DNA of 64,000 nucleotides, taken from contig JABRWF010000002.1 in NCBI GenBank assembly GCA_018343915.1, positions 2,728,001 through 2,792,000 on the forward strand, written 5' to 3'. This document shows, in pieces, positions 47,713-59,600 of this stretch. A model generated the notes under the pieces. That model searched no databases, was not told where the DNA came from, and saw only the letters and a list, made by a program, of their open reading frames with translations. The stretch comes from Agroathelia rolfsii (Eukaryota; Basidiomycota; Agaricomycetes; Amylocorticiales; Amylocorticiaceae). A program made the position numbers and the translations under genes. How positions within the stretch are numbered: the stretch's first letter is position 1; the number at the start of each line of letters is the position of its first letter.

Positions 47713-50268
47713 CTACTCGATAACCCAGCGTTTGTAGCGACCAATAGAATCTGAACTGTTGCTACTCGACATACTACCTTTGGAGCTCTGACGACCCAAT
47801 GGGGCACCTGTGACTGCAGTTGCGTCTGAAGGATCCGGTTGTATTTCAAATGGCGCTACATCCGGATTGAAGAAACGGGGGCCCATTTGTCGTGGTGCAA
47901 AGCTCATCTGGGCCGGAGGTGGAACGGACAAGCCAGACCCAAATGTGGCGGAGAAGGTTGGTACAGGTCTGTTTGTAGACGGGAAGTCAACCTTCTCTGG
48001 GTCGTCGTATGGCATGGCTGAGACGAAATTGTCGGGAATGGGTTCTTGGGCATCCACTTCATCGGAAGTAAATCAGCAAGGACGAAATTGAAATACGTGC
48101 AGGTAAGGTTAGCTTACAGAAATGGCTCAAGTTGAGACCAAAGTTGAGACGGCAGATGAGACCCAGTATAAAGGCCAGTAAGGTAAGTCCCACCGAGGCA
48201 ACGGAAATGATGCTGAAGAATCGCCACTGCATGAATGTCCATCGGAATGTGGGTGCCACGAACATCAACGCCCATCCGCCCATGTACAGGACACACAGTG
48301 CCAAGAAGATAAACATAAGCATTTTGACTTCTCTCCTCGAACCAAACCAACCCTAAATTGCAAGATGTTATTATTGACAAAAGCAAATGCATGGCTCAAT
48401 TGGAACGAACCGTCATCAACCAAGGGATCATCATCTGCAAAAATGCATGTATAAGAAACCTTGTATGAAATAGTGGACATTCTCTACTTACGACAATGGT
48501 TGTGATGAATACAGCTTTATAAAGACTCATGAGTGATGCGTAACGAGCAATGGATCCATTCCATAGCTGGTCCAACCACATTCCAGTAGTTGCAAGCATG
48601 AAATAGAGCGACAGCTGAATAACAATTGACAAGGTTAAGACAAGTTTGTAGTATCGGTTGATTGGTAGCGATGCGCCGACACGTTTGAAAGTTTGCCATC
48701 CGAACAGCTGTGATAAATTATTCAGTATGGCTAGTGAAGATATCAATAAGGTCCAAGGGAAAGGAAACACACCTTGATCAGCCTCCAGGAAAAGAACATA
48801 GAAACAAACAATGCAACAACATTGAGTACAAGAAGAGGCACCTCTGCCCGTGCACGATCTGTCCAATAGGTAGGAAGCAGGTTATTTGGATTACAAGCTC
48901 CATGCGTGATCATATAAGAGAATTGTTTATGGAAATCTGCTGTGTCCACGAGTTGAAAACCGGCCCAGCCAGTCGCAAGCATGTGCGTCAATAGCGTTGC
49001 AAGCCTAATAATATTGTGTTAGTTCACATCAAGTAAGGGTTGTACATGCAGCGCATACGTATGGGGGATTGATTCATTGAGGATCTGAGCCATGTTTTAG
49101 CGCAAGGAACTACTCATGTATCTTATCACGAACCACTTACTGCAACAAACGACATGCCAAGCACCCAGATCTGAAACGCGATGAAAGCTAAGTCTTCACG
49201 TTTGGTATTTGACAACCTGCAATTTTCCAATCAACAGACCTTCAACAAAAATAAAGGGGAGGGGGGAAGAAAGTTGTGCATACTGTTCAGCAGGCCAATT
49301 GAGTGCTTTCACGCATGTCTCCGTAAGGTTGAGGCTGTTGATATCTATTTCTGCTTGGATCTCGGCATCACTCTTAGGCTTTTGGAAGAAACGTGTGGCC
49401 GAGCGTTTTCCAAGCTAAATTAGAGGTATTAAATCAGCCTCCAGAATGGTTACTTAGGTGTGGGATGACTTGCAAGCGCAGGGTTCAGTGGGAAATCATC
49501 ATCTTCACCAAGGCCGTCATCATTAACATCAGCACTAGGTGTCCCTGAGGTAACAAAAATAGTCACGGTGACAGGGATGCGTGTCATTGCCGCGGCCATT
49601 TGTGCATTAAGCGGTCTCGACATGGTAGGAGTGACCTGAGACGACGAAGACGAAACCTTGGAGGCAGAGAGACCCGCAGATCCGGAAGTCGATTGTGAAA
49701 GATTGGCAGGAGTAACCGAAGTGGAAGGCGATGGCGAGGAAGAGGACGACATTTGTTGAGATGTGGTCGCTAAAGATGGACTCGGGTCGGCAGCCGCAAC
49801 ATCTTCTGCTCCAGCGTTATTTGATGGACCCCATACGACGGAGCAAGATGAAGCATCAACATGAGCAGGTACGGTAGTACATTGCCGAAGGTCTGGCCCA
49901 TCGGCGACAAAAAATCCGGGAACCTTGGCGTTTCTTTGACGGATATAATCGTCGAGCAAAATCTCTGCGTTATTGTTGACAATAAATGCTTGGCTTTGGA
50001 ACACCACCTGGAGTATACAGTGGACCAGTGAAAAGATAACATAGAAAATCAATATCTTTGAGGTGGTGATACGATCCCACTAAGATTAGTCACAATCAAT
50101 ACAACTGCTCAGGTTTACGGCGGCTGATGGCTAAGACATGTCCATGTTATGGTACACATGCTCGAGCATATATTTGCATTTTGCAATGGGGATATTCGAA
50201 AGAATGCTTACGATTAGCCTCAACATGGAAGGGAGGGGGAAATAAGTCCAGATTTGCTTGACACGCAT
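47713..50268 (-). CDS. Uncharacterised seven-TM membrane protein, copy A
   Basis: Function unknown. The start MRVKQIWTYFPLPSMLRLI (ATG 50266-50268) is joined, by an intron from about 50211 to 50080, to WDRITTSKILIFYVIFSLVH, an N-terminal membrane anchor. A presumed extracellular domain follows with the motif GPDLRQC and SSCSVVWGPS, then a Ser/Thr-rich stretch. Seven predicted membrane segments come next: LAFIAFQIWVLGMSFVA, THMLATGWAGFQL, LLVLNVVALFVSMFFSW, YKLVLTLSIVIQLSLYFML, AVFITTIV plus following, IFLALCVLYMGGWALMF and SIISVASVGLTLLAFILG. The conserved loop GWQTFKRVGASLPINRYYKL and the C-terminal RYKRWVIE match copy B. The tail is Ser/Pro-rich. About eight exons. The exact N-terminal exon and the splice near 49395-49460 are not certain. 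Similar proteins of unknown function occur in Agaricomycetes, as far as I recall. Confidence 0.72.
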
Positions 50269-51040
50269 AATGAACCAAGTTATGGTTATACAACTAACAC
50301 AGCTGGTGACTGAGTAAACAGAAGACATAGACACGATCACCATTGTACATACTTTGGCGAGAAGAGAGAACGAAAGTACAGAAAGATGAAGGAATGAAAA
50401 CGCCGCTAGGGCAAGTCGAAGAACAGATGGCGAACGGAAAGCAGCGAGAGAAAGTAGAAAAAAGCAAGGGCCCGCCTGAAGGAAATGGAAAGAGAGAGTA
50501 GAGCTCAGAACTAGTGGGACACCAACGATGCTCGCGGCTGACCAAAAGCAAGCAGGACAAGAGAGTCAGGCCCGGGGTACACTGCTTGGCTTGATTCAGG
50601 TCTCCAAGTAGCGACCGTTTGTTGTTGCTTACATCATGGCCAGCAGTGATCATGGTGATCATCATGATTGCCAACCATTTACACTACGACTGGGGACTTC
50701 ATTTCATGGTGATATATATATATATAAGCGCAAGGCAATACTTGAAATAAGTAGGATTTGAAAGTATCAAGCGTGTAGCATATATTATAAGGTAAACTAC
50801 AACGATTTTGTTCACTACAATATAGTAATTATCCAACTCTCAAATGAGGGTTTCAAGTCCCACCAGCATCTTGGAGCCGGCTAGAATATTAGGGGTATCA
50901 CGTTAAATATAGGAATCGCCTAAATCATTGATGATACACATCTTTTTGTTGAGCTCCGAGCTCTCTAGATCCAGAATCCGCGGGTACATAATCCGGACTA
51001 GCCATGCGAAGGAATAAGTATGATCAATTATCGATACTAA
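50269..51040. other. Spacer between the two 7TM copies, with an (AT)n tract
   Basis: About 770 nt. Contains a simple AT repeat of about 15 nt at 50712-50726. A frame on the minus strand (50294-50674) is open but has no recognisable protein character. This spacer should carry the promoter of copy A. Confidence 0.5.
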
Positions 51041-53139
51041 TCATTCAATAGCCCAACGCTTGCTAGAGGTAGAGCGCTCATCCCGTAAATGACTAAACGA
51101 TGAGCTATTTCGAGATGGCTGACGGCTAAGAATAGGTAAATTTCTTCCAAAGGGATCATCATCCGCCTCCAACGGATAATTACAAGACAAGTTGTCGTTT
51201 GAAGAGGGTGCGACACTGCTCAGGTCTGTACCAGACCTGTGCATACCGCTCGCTTTCAGGTAGATGCCCGACATTGCCTGGTTGAGATCATTGGCAGCCA
51301 CTGTAATGTTGACGCGCATCAATACAAGTAGATATAGAGAGAAATCGTGCTATACTCACAATATGCTTGTAGATTTCCACCGAAATGAAACTGGCAAGTG
51401 AAACCTATTCCGAAGGCCATCAACGTAAGCAGTGCTGACGCTGTGGATACAGCACTGAAGAACGGCCATTCCACGAATACCCAGCGGAAGGCTTTAGAGG
51501 AAAACATTAATCCACATCCTGCCATATAGATAGTGGACAAGATTAGGAAGATCATCATGGGGAGATGCAACTCCCGGTGCGATGAAACCCAACCCTAATA
51601 AAATTGAATATATAGCTATGAATTGAGATGAATGCGTGTACCGTTGTTAACCAAGGTATAAGCATCTATTACATTTCATGACTCAGTTCTCTAAGAGACT
51701 TCAAGATAATATCTGACGTACGATAGCTGTTACTATAGGGATGACTCGATTTAGGGTCATGAAATTGGCCAATTTGCCAATAGCACCATTCCAAAGTTGG
51801 TCAAGCCAAAGCGCAATAGTTGCGACGATAAAAAACAAGGAGAGCTCAATGATGATGTCAAGGCTTAGGACAAGCTTATAATATCTATTAATTGCGAGAT
51901 CTGCTCCAATGCGTTTAAAGGTTTGCCACCCAAAAATCTAGAAACAGTTCCATGAGGTTCATAAGAATCTATTCATCGTAAAGAAACCCGACCTTGCTTA
52001 ATTTCCACGCAAGCAAAGCTGATACGCAAAATGAAACACCATCAATAACTAGGATTGCAATGTCTAAACTTCTACGCTTTCCCCAGTAATCGGGAATAAG
52101 TTCCAGAGTTTTGCAAGTTCCTTCGGTTATCGTTTCAGAAAAATGTAACTCAAAACGAAGAGTGTTGAAGACTGTAAAAGCGGACCAGGCAGTAGCTAAT
52201 ATATGGGTGATCACTGTGGCTAAGCTGCAGAGCATGATTCATGCTTTAGAAATCCGTCCATGCATATCTATCAACAGAATCTTACACATCAGGAGTAGAT
52301 TCACGAAGCAGCTAATGGAACCAGTCAGTGGATCATACTCTCATTAATGACAATGTATTACTTACAGCAGAGATGGACATTCCAAATACCCATACTTGAA
52401 AAGCAATCAGCGCCAGGTCTTCATGCTTTTTATTGGTCAACCTGGGCATCTATTGTATTAACACAGGAAGCAGATTGGTAGAATCATTGAGCATCGCACT
52501 GGAAGATTGGCCATCCCAGTGCCTCTATACATCGTCGACTGGATGAACTATTTGAACCTTTTGGGTGTTTTCAGGGCGGAGTTTTGAAGGATGTTATCAG
52601 CGATAGACTTTGGAATCTTCTCCATCAGATGTATTACCTGTTTTAAATGCAACCCCTTGCTGAGAAGCAATAGTACTCGTGGGCAGAGAGCTGATATGCA
52701 TGGGGACGGTCAAAATCATATCTGCGATGGTCGAGATCCCTGCGGCAAGTTCATTCAACGGAGCCGAGTGGTACGAGTGATGGGATTCCCAGATGACACC
52801 ACAACCGCTCGTATTGATTGTATGAGGAATCTTTTCGCACTGACGGAGATCACCACCGGGGCCTAGCACGGGAAAGCCTGGGAGGGTGATATTTTCTTGA
52901 TCTACAGTAACACGAATAGTATTGAGAGCCGCGGAATCGTTCAGAATTATGACGGTTTGCAGCAGTATTTGCACGCAGCAGTAAAACATAGAGAAGGCCA
53001 GGAAGAGAATAGTGGTTTGAGACATGCGGAAGTGTGAGGGCTGAGAAGTATTTAAATTGTTTATCTTCTTACTTGGTGAGCACAAGAGTTTTGATATGCT
53101 CACCAGAAGTTGCCAAATGCGTTCATGTGAATTATGCAT
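51041..53139 (-). CDS. Uncharacterised seven-TM membrane protein, copy B
   Basis: A tandem paralogue of copy A. The first exon MHNSHERIWQLL (ATG 53137-53139) ends in a strong GT donor, and the next exon begins before MSQTTILFLAFSMFYCCVQI; the 63-nt intron keeps the frame open if retained. An ATG at 53211 would add 24 residues. The presumed outer domain has GGDLRQCEKIP and TSGCGVIWES, the same Cys pair as copy A, but lacks its long Ser-rich insert. Membrane segments include ALIAFQVWVFGMSIS, LDIAILVIDGVSFCVSALLA, YYKLVLSLDIIIELSLFFIV, MMIFLILSTIYMAGCGLMF and VSTASALLTLMAFGIG. The shared loop reads GWQTFKRIGADLAINRYYKL, and the tail ends SSKRWAIE. About eight exons. No known function. Confidence 0.72.
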
Positions 53140-53688
53140 CGCAAAATACTCTGACGGTGACTGGAAGGGACGGGGTGGTATGGCAGACAACGCGTAATAC
53201 ACTGGGTTCACCGCCAGGTCAAATCATGGGAAAGTCACTTCCCGCAGAATTACCAGCAGCTGTTCGAGGGGGAAAGGAGTGATTCAGAAAAGTGTGCGAG
53301 AGGCACTACACTTATGCTGCCAACAGGTCCAGAATTGAATTCGGATGGCCAGACAAAATTGCCCGTGGCGAGATAGGACATTGCACAATGTCGGGCGCTC
53401 ATCTGTCTAGCAACGAAAATGTAGGAACGGTAATCACAAAAGAGCGGATATTGAGTAATATTGAATGTTGATATAGGCACTGGCATGACGGATGAGAACA
53501 GTTGCACGTCGTTACCCAAGTAGAGTTATTCCCATCATTTGAGCATCATAGCATGTTCTATTTATTGACTCGGAAGCCAGATATGATAATTACAGGGCAT
53601 GACACTACTACTTTGGTATAACGAAGCCACAGATTGTTTATAATTGGCATCTGCCTGCAAGAAATATGGATCCTTTTCCTGTATTTCC
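53140..53688. other. Intergenic region between 7TM copy B and TFC3
   Basis: About 550 nt containing the copy B promoter and the TFC3 3' flank. A minus-strand frame at 53250-53519 is open (with hydrophobic content) but shows no family feature, so it is not called. Confidence 0.45.
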
Positions 53689-56600
53689 TTAAGCTGCATG
53701 ATACCAGTGCCTGTATCCATGCAGGAACCAAAAGGTTGCTTGCTCTTCTTCGTCATTTAAAGGCCGTTGGCAATAATCACTGGGAGAGCGTTTGTCAGTC
53801 AAAGCAGTCCGTGGTTTGGCAAACTCCTCTTCTACAAGGTAACACATAATTTCATGTGTTTCCTGTCGATCATAAGTGTCTCGGAGGTGCCATCGCAATT
53901 GAGTCTGCAGGGAGGTACCAACATGTCAGACGTCAACAACAAGAGATGGAGGGATTGAAATGATGACGAACATGAGATATTCCTGGATGAAGTAGTATAA
54001 CGCCCACATGTGCACGAAGTGCTGCTGTCCATATATCCACCATCTTTTCACCGTTTAGGTTCAGCCAACGACGAGGAAAAGCCCGTGAGGGAGGAGCGTT
54101 GGGTGCAGAAACGGTGACTGCCCATGCCGAAAGAAACTCTGATGATACAAGCACGATATTTTTATGACCCGTCCAGAAGAGGATAGGGACTGGTGCCGTG
54201 ACCAGATGGTTGACGATGTTATTTCCGTCATCGGATTGGAGGATTTGCCGAAGCTATAAAGAAATTAGCCTGCTACGGACGGGTTAGAGAGAGATAATTA
54301 CGTCTGGATGCGTTGAAGATACCCCATCAGGTCCATACATCCTCACAGTTTCTATAACGGCGAGATATTCTGCCTTCGTCTGCTCGTCCTCGATTTCTTT
54401 GAGTATTCCTGTCATTTCATTCTGAAGGCACACAGGACAATCAACGAGGCACATAGCTCCATGCTTGCAGCATCTATCAGTCCCGTGTATAGATAATGAA
54501 GTAGCTCCGGCGTCCGCGCTCGAAGGAATTGTTTCCGACAATGGTGGGCCAGAATCATCCTCCAGGTCTGACCACAGGGACAAATCACGAAAGCGTACAC
54601 TCAGGCCAATCTCAAGGTGAACGTCATCTGTTGGAAATAATTTCAGCATTAATGAATATTTTCTGCTAATAAATTTATATCACACACCGGCCTTCTTACT
54701 ATTCCAGTCCAAAACGACTCTACCGACTTGTGCATCACGCGTATCAATTTTGAAGTCCATCTTTGGAGATGAGGCACGAATATAAACGTTATAAGTTGAA
54801 TTCCATACCTTATCTTCAGAAACCAGTTGAATGACTACTGCAAGATCACCGTCCGCTGCAAGCAGAGACCAATCGCGCCATTCTCCTTCATGATCGGCAG
54901 ATATTTCCTCCAATATGCTGGCATCTTGAAAAACATCTTTTGAGATGGGACCTCCCATTATTTTTTGATTCCTATTAGACTTGTTTGTATAATCCGGTAA
55001 TATAACCAGCGAAATGCACGTACAGTTCAGATATCCTCATGAGTCTTCCCGGATGGGGCTTCCAAGACACTTTACTAAGCACGTTACTGTCGGTCAAGCG
55101 TGACATGGCAATGTTCATCTCATGTTCTTTCAGGTCTTGCACAAGCAAAGAGCCTGCATCGGCAGTGTAAGATGAATCGGGTGCACTGAACAACATCTGA
55201 TAACATTTTTCAGCAAGTCAAGATAAAATATATTCAATTGAGGGGCAAAACCTTCAGTGCCCCTTCCGTGTATAGGGTAACATTGTTGATTAAACCTTCT
55301 TGTGGAACGACCTCAGACTCCATGACATTAGAGTGCTTTAGCAAGCTTTTCTCGCGACCCTCTTCAACGAACGATTGCCACATGAAATCATAAACAGGAG
55401 ACGTAGCAACTGGCTCATCGATCGTCCATTGATTATATAACGCGTCAATATTCCCTGGAATCTTGGTTATGAAGTCTTGGTCATTCAATACAAAACCAAC
55501 ACGACTACCGGCAGTTAATATAGTCATCCTACATTGGTAGGTGTCGAATACTCACAGTGCCGTCTTATCCACATGCTTCCTCAAAAATTCAAGATGAGCT
55601 ATAACATCGAAATTGGAGGCGCTGTCTTGATCTGGATCAGGCAAGACGTCGGTACCCCGATGCGCAATCCACAAATCGTGCCAATAATCCTCTAGTCGTT
55701 TCATATAGGCATCTGTAACGGGATTTTCTCTCAGAGAAGTAACTCGTTGTCTGACACTGTTTCGAGGCACTGCCGGGAAGATGATCTCATAAGCGCTGAG
55801 ATCTTGTTTTCTGGAGTAGCGCCAGCGCGCACGAATGATGGCCGTAGCATCAAGCGCAAGCTCATCATACTCGGCATTCCAATGGAAACGTGTTCTGCGC
55901 CTTGGTTTGTGCAAATCGGTACTTTGCTCTGGATCTATAGGGATATCAGACACTTTGTAACTTATACGGTGTGGCCAACGTACCAGAATTTTCGTCGTCA
56001 CCGTCTTTGACCTTTTTCTTCCTGCGATTCTTTGCTCTCGATTTCGTAGGTTTAGGTTGTAACGCTGGTCCCTGTTGTTCAATAAGTGTTGTGACAGATT
56101 TAGCACCGGCATTCATGATGACAGGCGGTAGTGGCTTTTTGGGCACTACTCTTGGAGGCTTTGCAATCATAGGCGCAGCAGCGTGTGTCTCTCGAATTGC
56201 ACTTAAGATTTCTGCCCTCCATTTAGGCTGATCTCCCCTGCCAGTACTGGTGCGAAGGTAACGATTCCACACATGTGCAAGATTACTAGCCAATGACCCC
56301 TCTATCGGACCTGGATGTACCTCGTTCACCAGAGCTTCCCAGTCCGCCTTTTTCTGAGCCTTGTCGCGTGCAACACGACTAGCAATGCGAGATGTTGCGC
56401 TGTCACCATTTGCAGCTTCCGTCCTTACTTGTTGCGCTTTCGTCCTTGCAGACTTCGCCCTTGACTTCGATATGTCCCTGATTATCGACGCCTTTTCTTT
56501 GCTGAAGAAATCCTTGATGGCACTCAGAGGGGCACTGATGACCCATGCAATTTTGTTGAGTAATGTTTCTCCAGTGCCTTCATCTGAAAGAAGTTCTCCC

Positions 56601-59600
56601 GTATTTTCTTCAATGAATCTTCGCATGTAACGACGCTGAAGCCAAGTAAACGAATAATCCGACTTCCATGAACCCTCCCGACGTATAGCTCGTGCAGTCT
56701 TCGAAGGATTATAGAGCCGATCATGGGAAGTGACAATATCAGGTGCAGGACACTGGACTGGAGTGATATCAGGCAAGCTCATGTGGACTGATTCACGTAA
56801 TTCCTTCCAATAGAGCTCGCCCTCTTGAACGCTGCTGACCGGTAGAGTCTTGTATCGCGGAGGGTCGGTTTGGGATAGTGACCATAGATGAATTGGGGCT
56901 TGAGCGCGGAACATCCATAAATTGATAGAAGAGATATCGTCTGTAGCAGTTGCATAATCGAAAGACATATTTTCACCGTTCAAGTGGCCTTGAATGTCGA
57001 AAGTATCAGAAGTCGACGGCTTCAGGGGGAGTACTAGGTCCAGACCCCATAGCAGCCCTAGAATATCCTGAAAGCGAGCACGGCCCCTAGACCTGGTTAA
57101 TTGCAAAGCGTTCCGTATCGAAGGGGGAGCGGATTTGAAAGGTATACGACTGCTATCAGGGTTAGAAAGGAACTCTACGAGACCTGGTTCATAGACCTGG
57201 AGCGCCATGAATGCGCACACTTGAGCTACACTGAGTTCAGTAGTGAGGTAATCCAAGTGAACAATTCGATGAGGGGCCGAAGTTATTCCAGATTGATTTG
57301 TTTCTCTTTGAAAGGTATCAAGAAGGTCAAGATGGAAACGTCGGGCACGAGAATAGCGTCCGATGATAAAACCGTAGAGTTGTGAAAGTGTCGTGTGTTC
57401 GCGAAGTAGTTCTTCACGAATCATCGCATCATCCTGACGAAATAGTGCGTCGGCTGTACCTTCGTCCTGATCCCAGTGCTGATTTGCATGCATGACAGTA
57501 AGCGCCTGGTTCGGTGGAGACGATGACGTTGTAGGTTGAACGGATGGGGCCACACGCATCATAACGTTGTCGGGTGCTTGCGATATCTTCCTCGAAAGGG
57601 AAGCATCAGCGGATGGAGGACGACCGAGCTCTCCGAGAAACGTAGCGATAGCATCCTGACTGGTGTGGGGTAAGTAGACAAGATGGACTTGCCGGACAGA
57701 ACCAGCTGAAGTCGAAATGATTGTTTTCAGTGATTTCAGTTTGCCTTGATGAACCATCCTATCAATCGTAGATTCAATGGTGCGCTTGTCCAATTTGGCG
57801 TTGAGTGGGGTGCTTGTAGGTTCTCCTGCTCGGATTTTCGTTGTAATAAGGGATTCGTGCGCCTCAACTATGCTTTTGTTGTTGACCTGAACTACACCAC
57901 CAAGAAGCAAAACTACTTCGAGTAACTCGTTTTCACGGCGCGCATGAGATACGTTGGTCCTACCACGTGCTTCATTGCTATGCTCTGGCTTACTTCGCTT
58001 CCGAGATGAATCAAGCTCCGCGTCGATAAGATCTCGCTTGAGATTTGAGTGGCCAATAGGAGCGATCTCCTGGAGCAAGAGAAGAAATAAGAAACATGAT
58101 GTGACACAAAACTGCATAAGTGCATACCCTAGCGTTAACAACAGACACTGGATCATAGATACTATCATTAGCATGGCTTTCAACTGAATATTCGATAGTA
58201 CTCGAGGTCCTTTCAGCTCTATCAGGTACAGTCAAGCATATCGTGGGTCGTAGGGATGCATTTGAATCGGCTTCAGCGACATCGATTTGCATGTTGTTAC
58301 CCACAGCAGGGGTTGGGGCCAAAGAGATAGCATGTTCAGGGTTCAAGGGTGCGGATACGCCTTGACTCGTTTGGATATCGTCAAAGGGAGAGATAGGGGA
58401 ATTGTCGTTTTCGGCGACAGTTGAATTATCGCAATCTAATATAGTATAAGAATGCTCGTTAGCATGATGTAAAACCAATACGTACCATTGGGTGCTTGGG
58501 GAGAAGTTTCTGTATGGTTTTGTCCTTCAGTAAAAGTTAGGTTTAATAATGAGGTCGTCAGCGGCAAGAAGCTATTATCACCGTGATTAAGGGAGTATCC
58601 CTGACTTTCTGGGTTTGCGGCCATTTCGGGCTTCTTCTTAGGGGGACGTCCTCGTCGCTTGGGTGTTTGAACCAAGTTACTTGGGGCCGTCGCGGCTGGG
58701 TTTGTTGCAGTTACATCATCTGGCTTCTTCTTCGGAGGTCTTCCGCGTTTTCGTTTTGGGAGCACTTCACTCGGACCTGCTTGCGGGCCATCAGTGGATC
58801 CATTTGGGCCTTGTCGTTTGCGCTTCTTGTTCCCAGCCTTTTTCTTGCTGCCTCTTTGAAACTCGTCTTGAAAGCGGTGAAGAGAGGAGTCATCGGAATG
58901 GAATATATTCACAGATATCTCGGCGAATTCACCGATGTGAGAAAGATCAGCGATATACCATTCCTGTTTTTCCTGCCCTAAATTCTCTCGCTCGTTGACT
59001 TCCCTGGCCGAACCCAAAGTATAAAAGCGATGTCTATGCTCCCGGCCCCTGGTTTCCATGAGACCCACCACGGCGAGATCGAGAAGATGTTTCGGGGGAA
59101 GTGAATTTTCCATCCCTCTCCCGAGTAGGAGGAGTTCAAATATACGCTTATCTAAATTGCCAAGGCAAGCCGATAGCTCCTGACATGTATATTAACGCAA
59201 ATACGCTTTCTAAACATTTTATTTCTTACGGAAAGCGTAAGGCCATTATATCCAGAGGCTCTCAAATGATCCAATATTTGCACGTGCAGAGTTAATTGGG
59301 ATACCATTGTACTCCCTGTCGAGAAAGCGTACTATTAGCCAAAATTCAAGAAGAATAAATTATCATTAACCATCAGATCCGAATTGGGATAAATGAGAAT
59401 TTTTTTCGTTCTGGAACTCGGGGATAACAATGGGACTAGCATTGCTGGAATCCTTCGTGTCAGACTGTAGTAGGCGAACATAACCAGGAGAAGCGCTCGA
59501 TTTCCCGGGTAGAGAGATACGCTCTATCACTCCATGGTTTTCGAGTTCCTTCAGACGAGTTGCGAAAAAGCGGCGATCCGTTTTAGTTGGATTTTGGAAT

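Noticed and set aside
50294..50674. Minus-strand frame upstream of 7TM copy A as a separate small gene
   Set aside because: Biased composition, no motif, and it covers the likely promoter of copy A.
53140..53300. A minus-strand fragment DFPMI-stop-PGGEPS resembling GFPVLGPGGDL of 7TM copy B, possibly a decayed third copy
   Set aside because: The match is under ten residues, the flanks do not align, and the stretch overlaps the likely first exon and leader of copy B in another frame.
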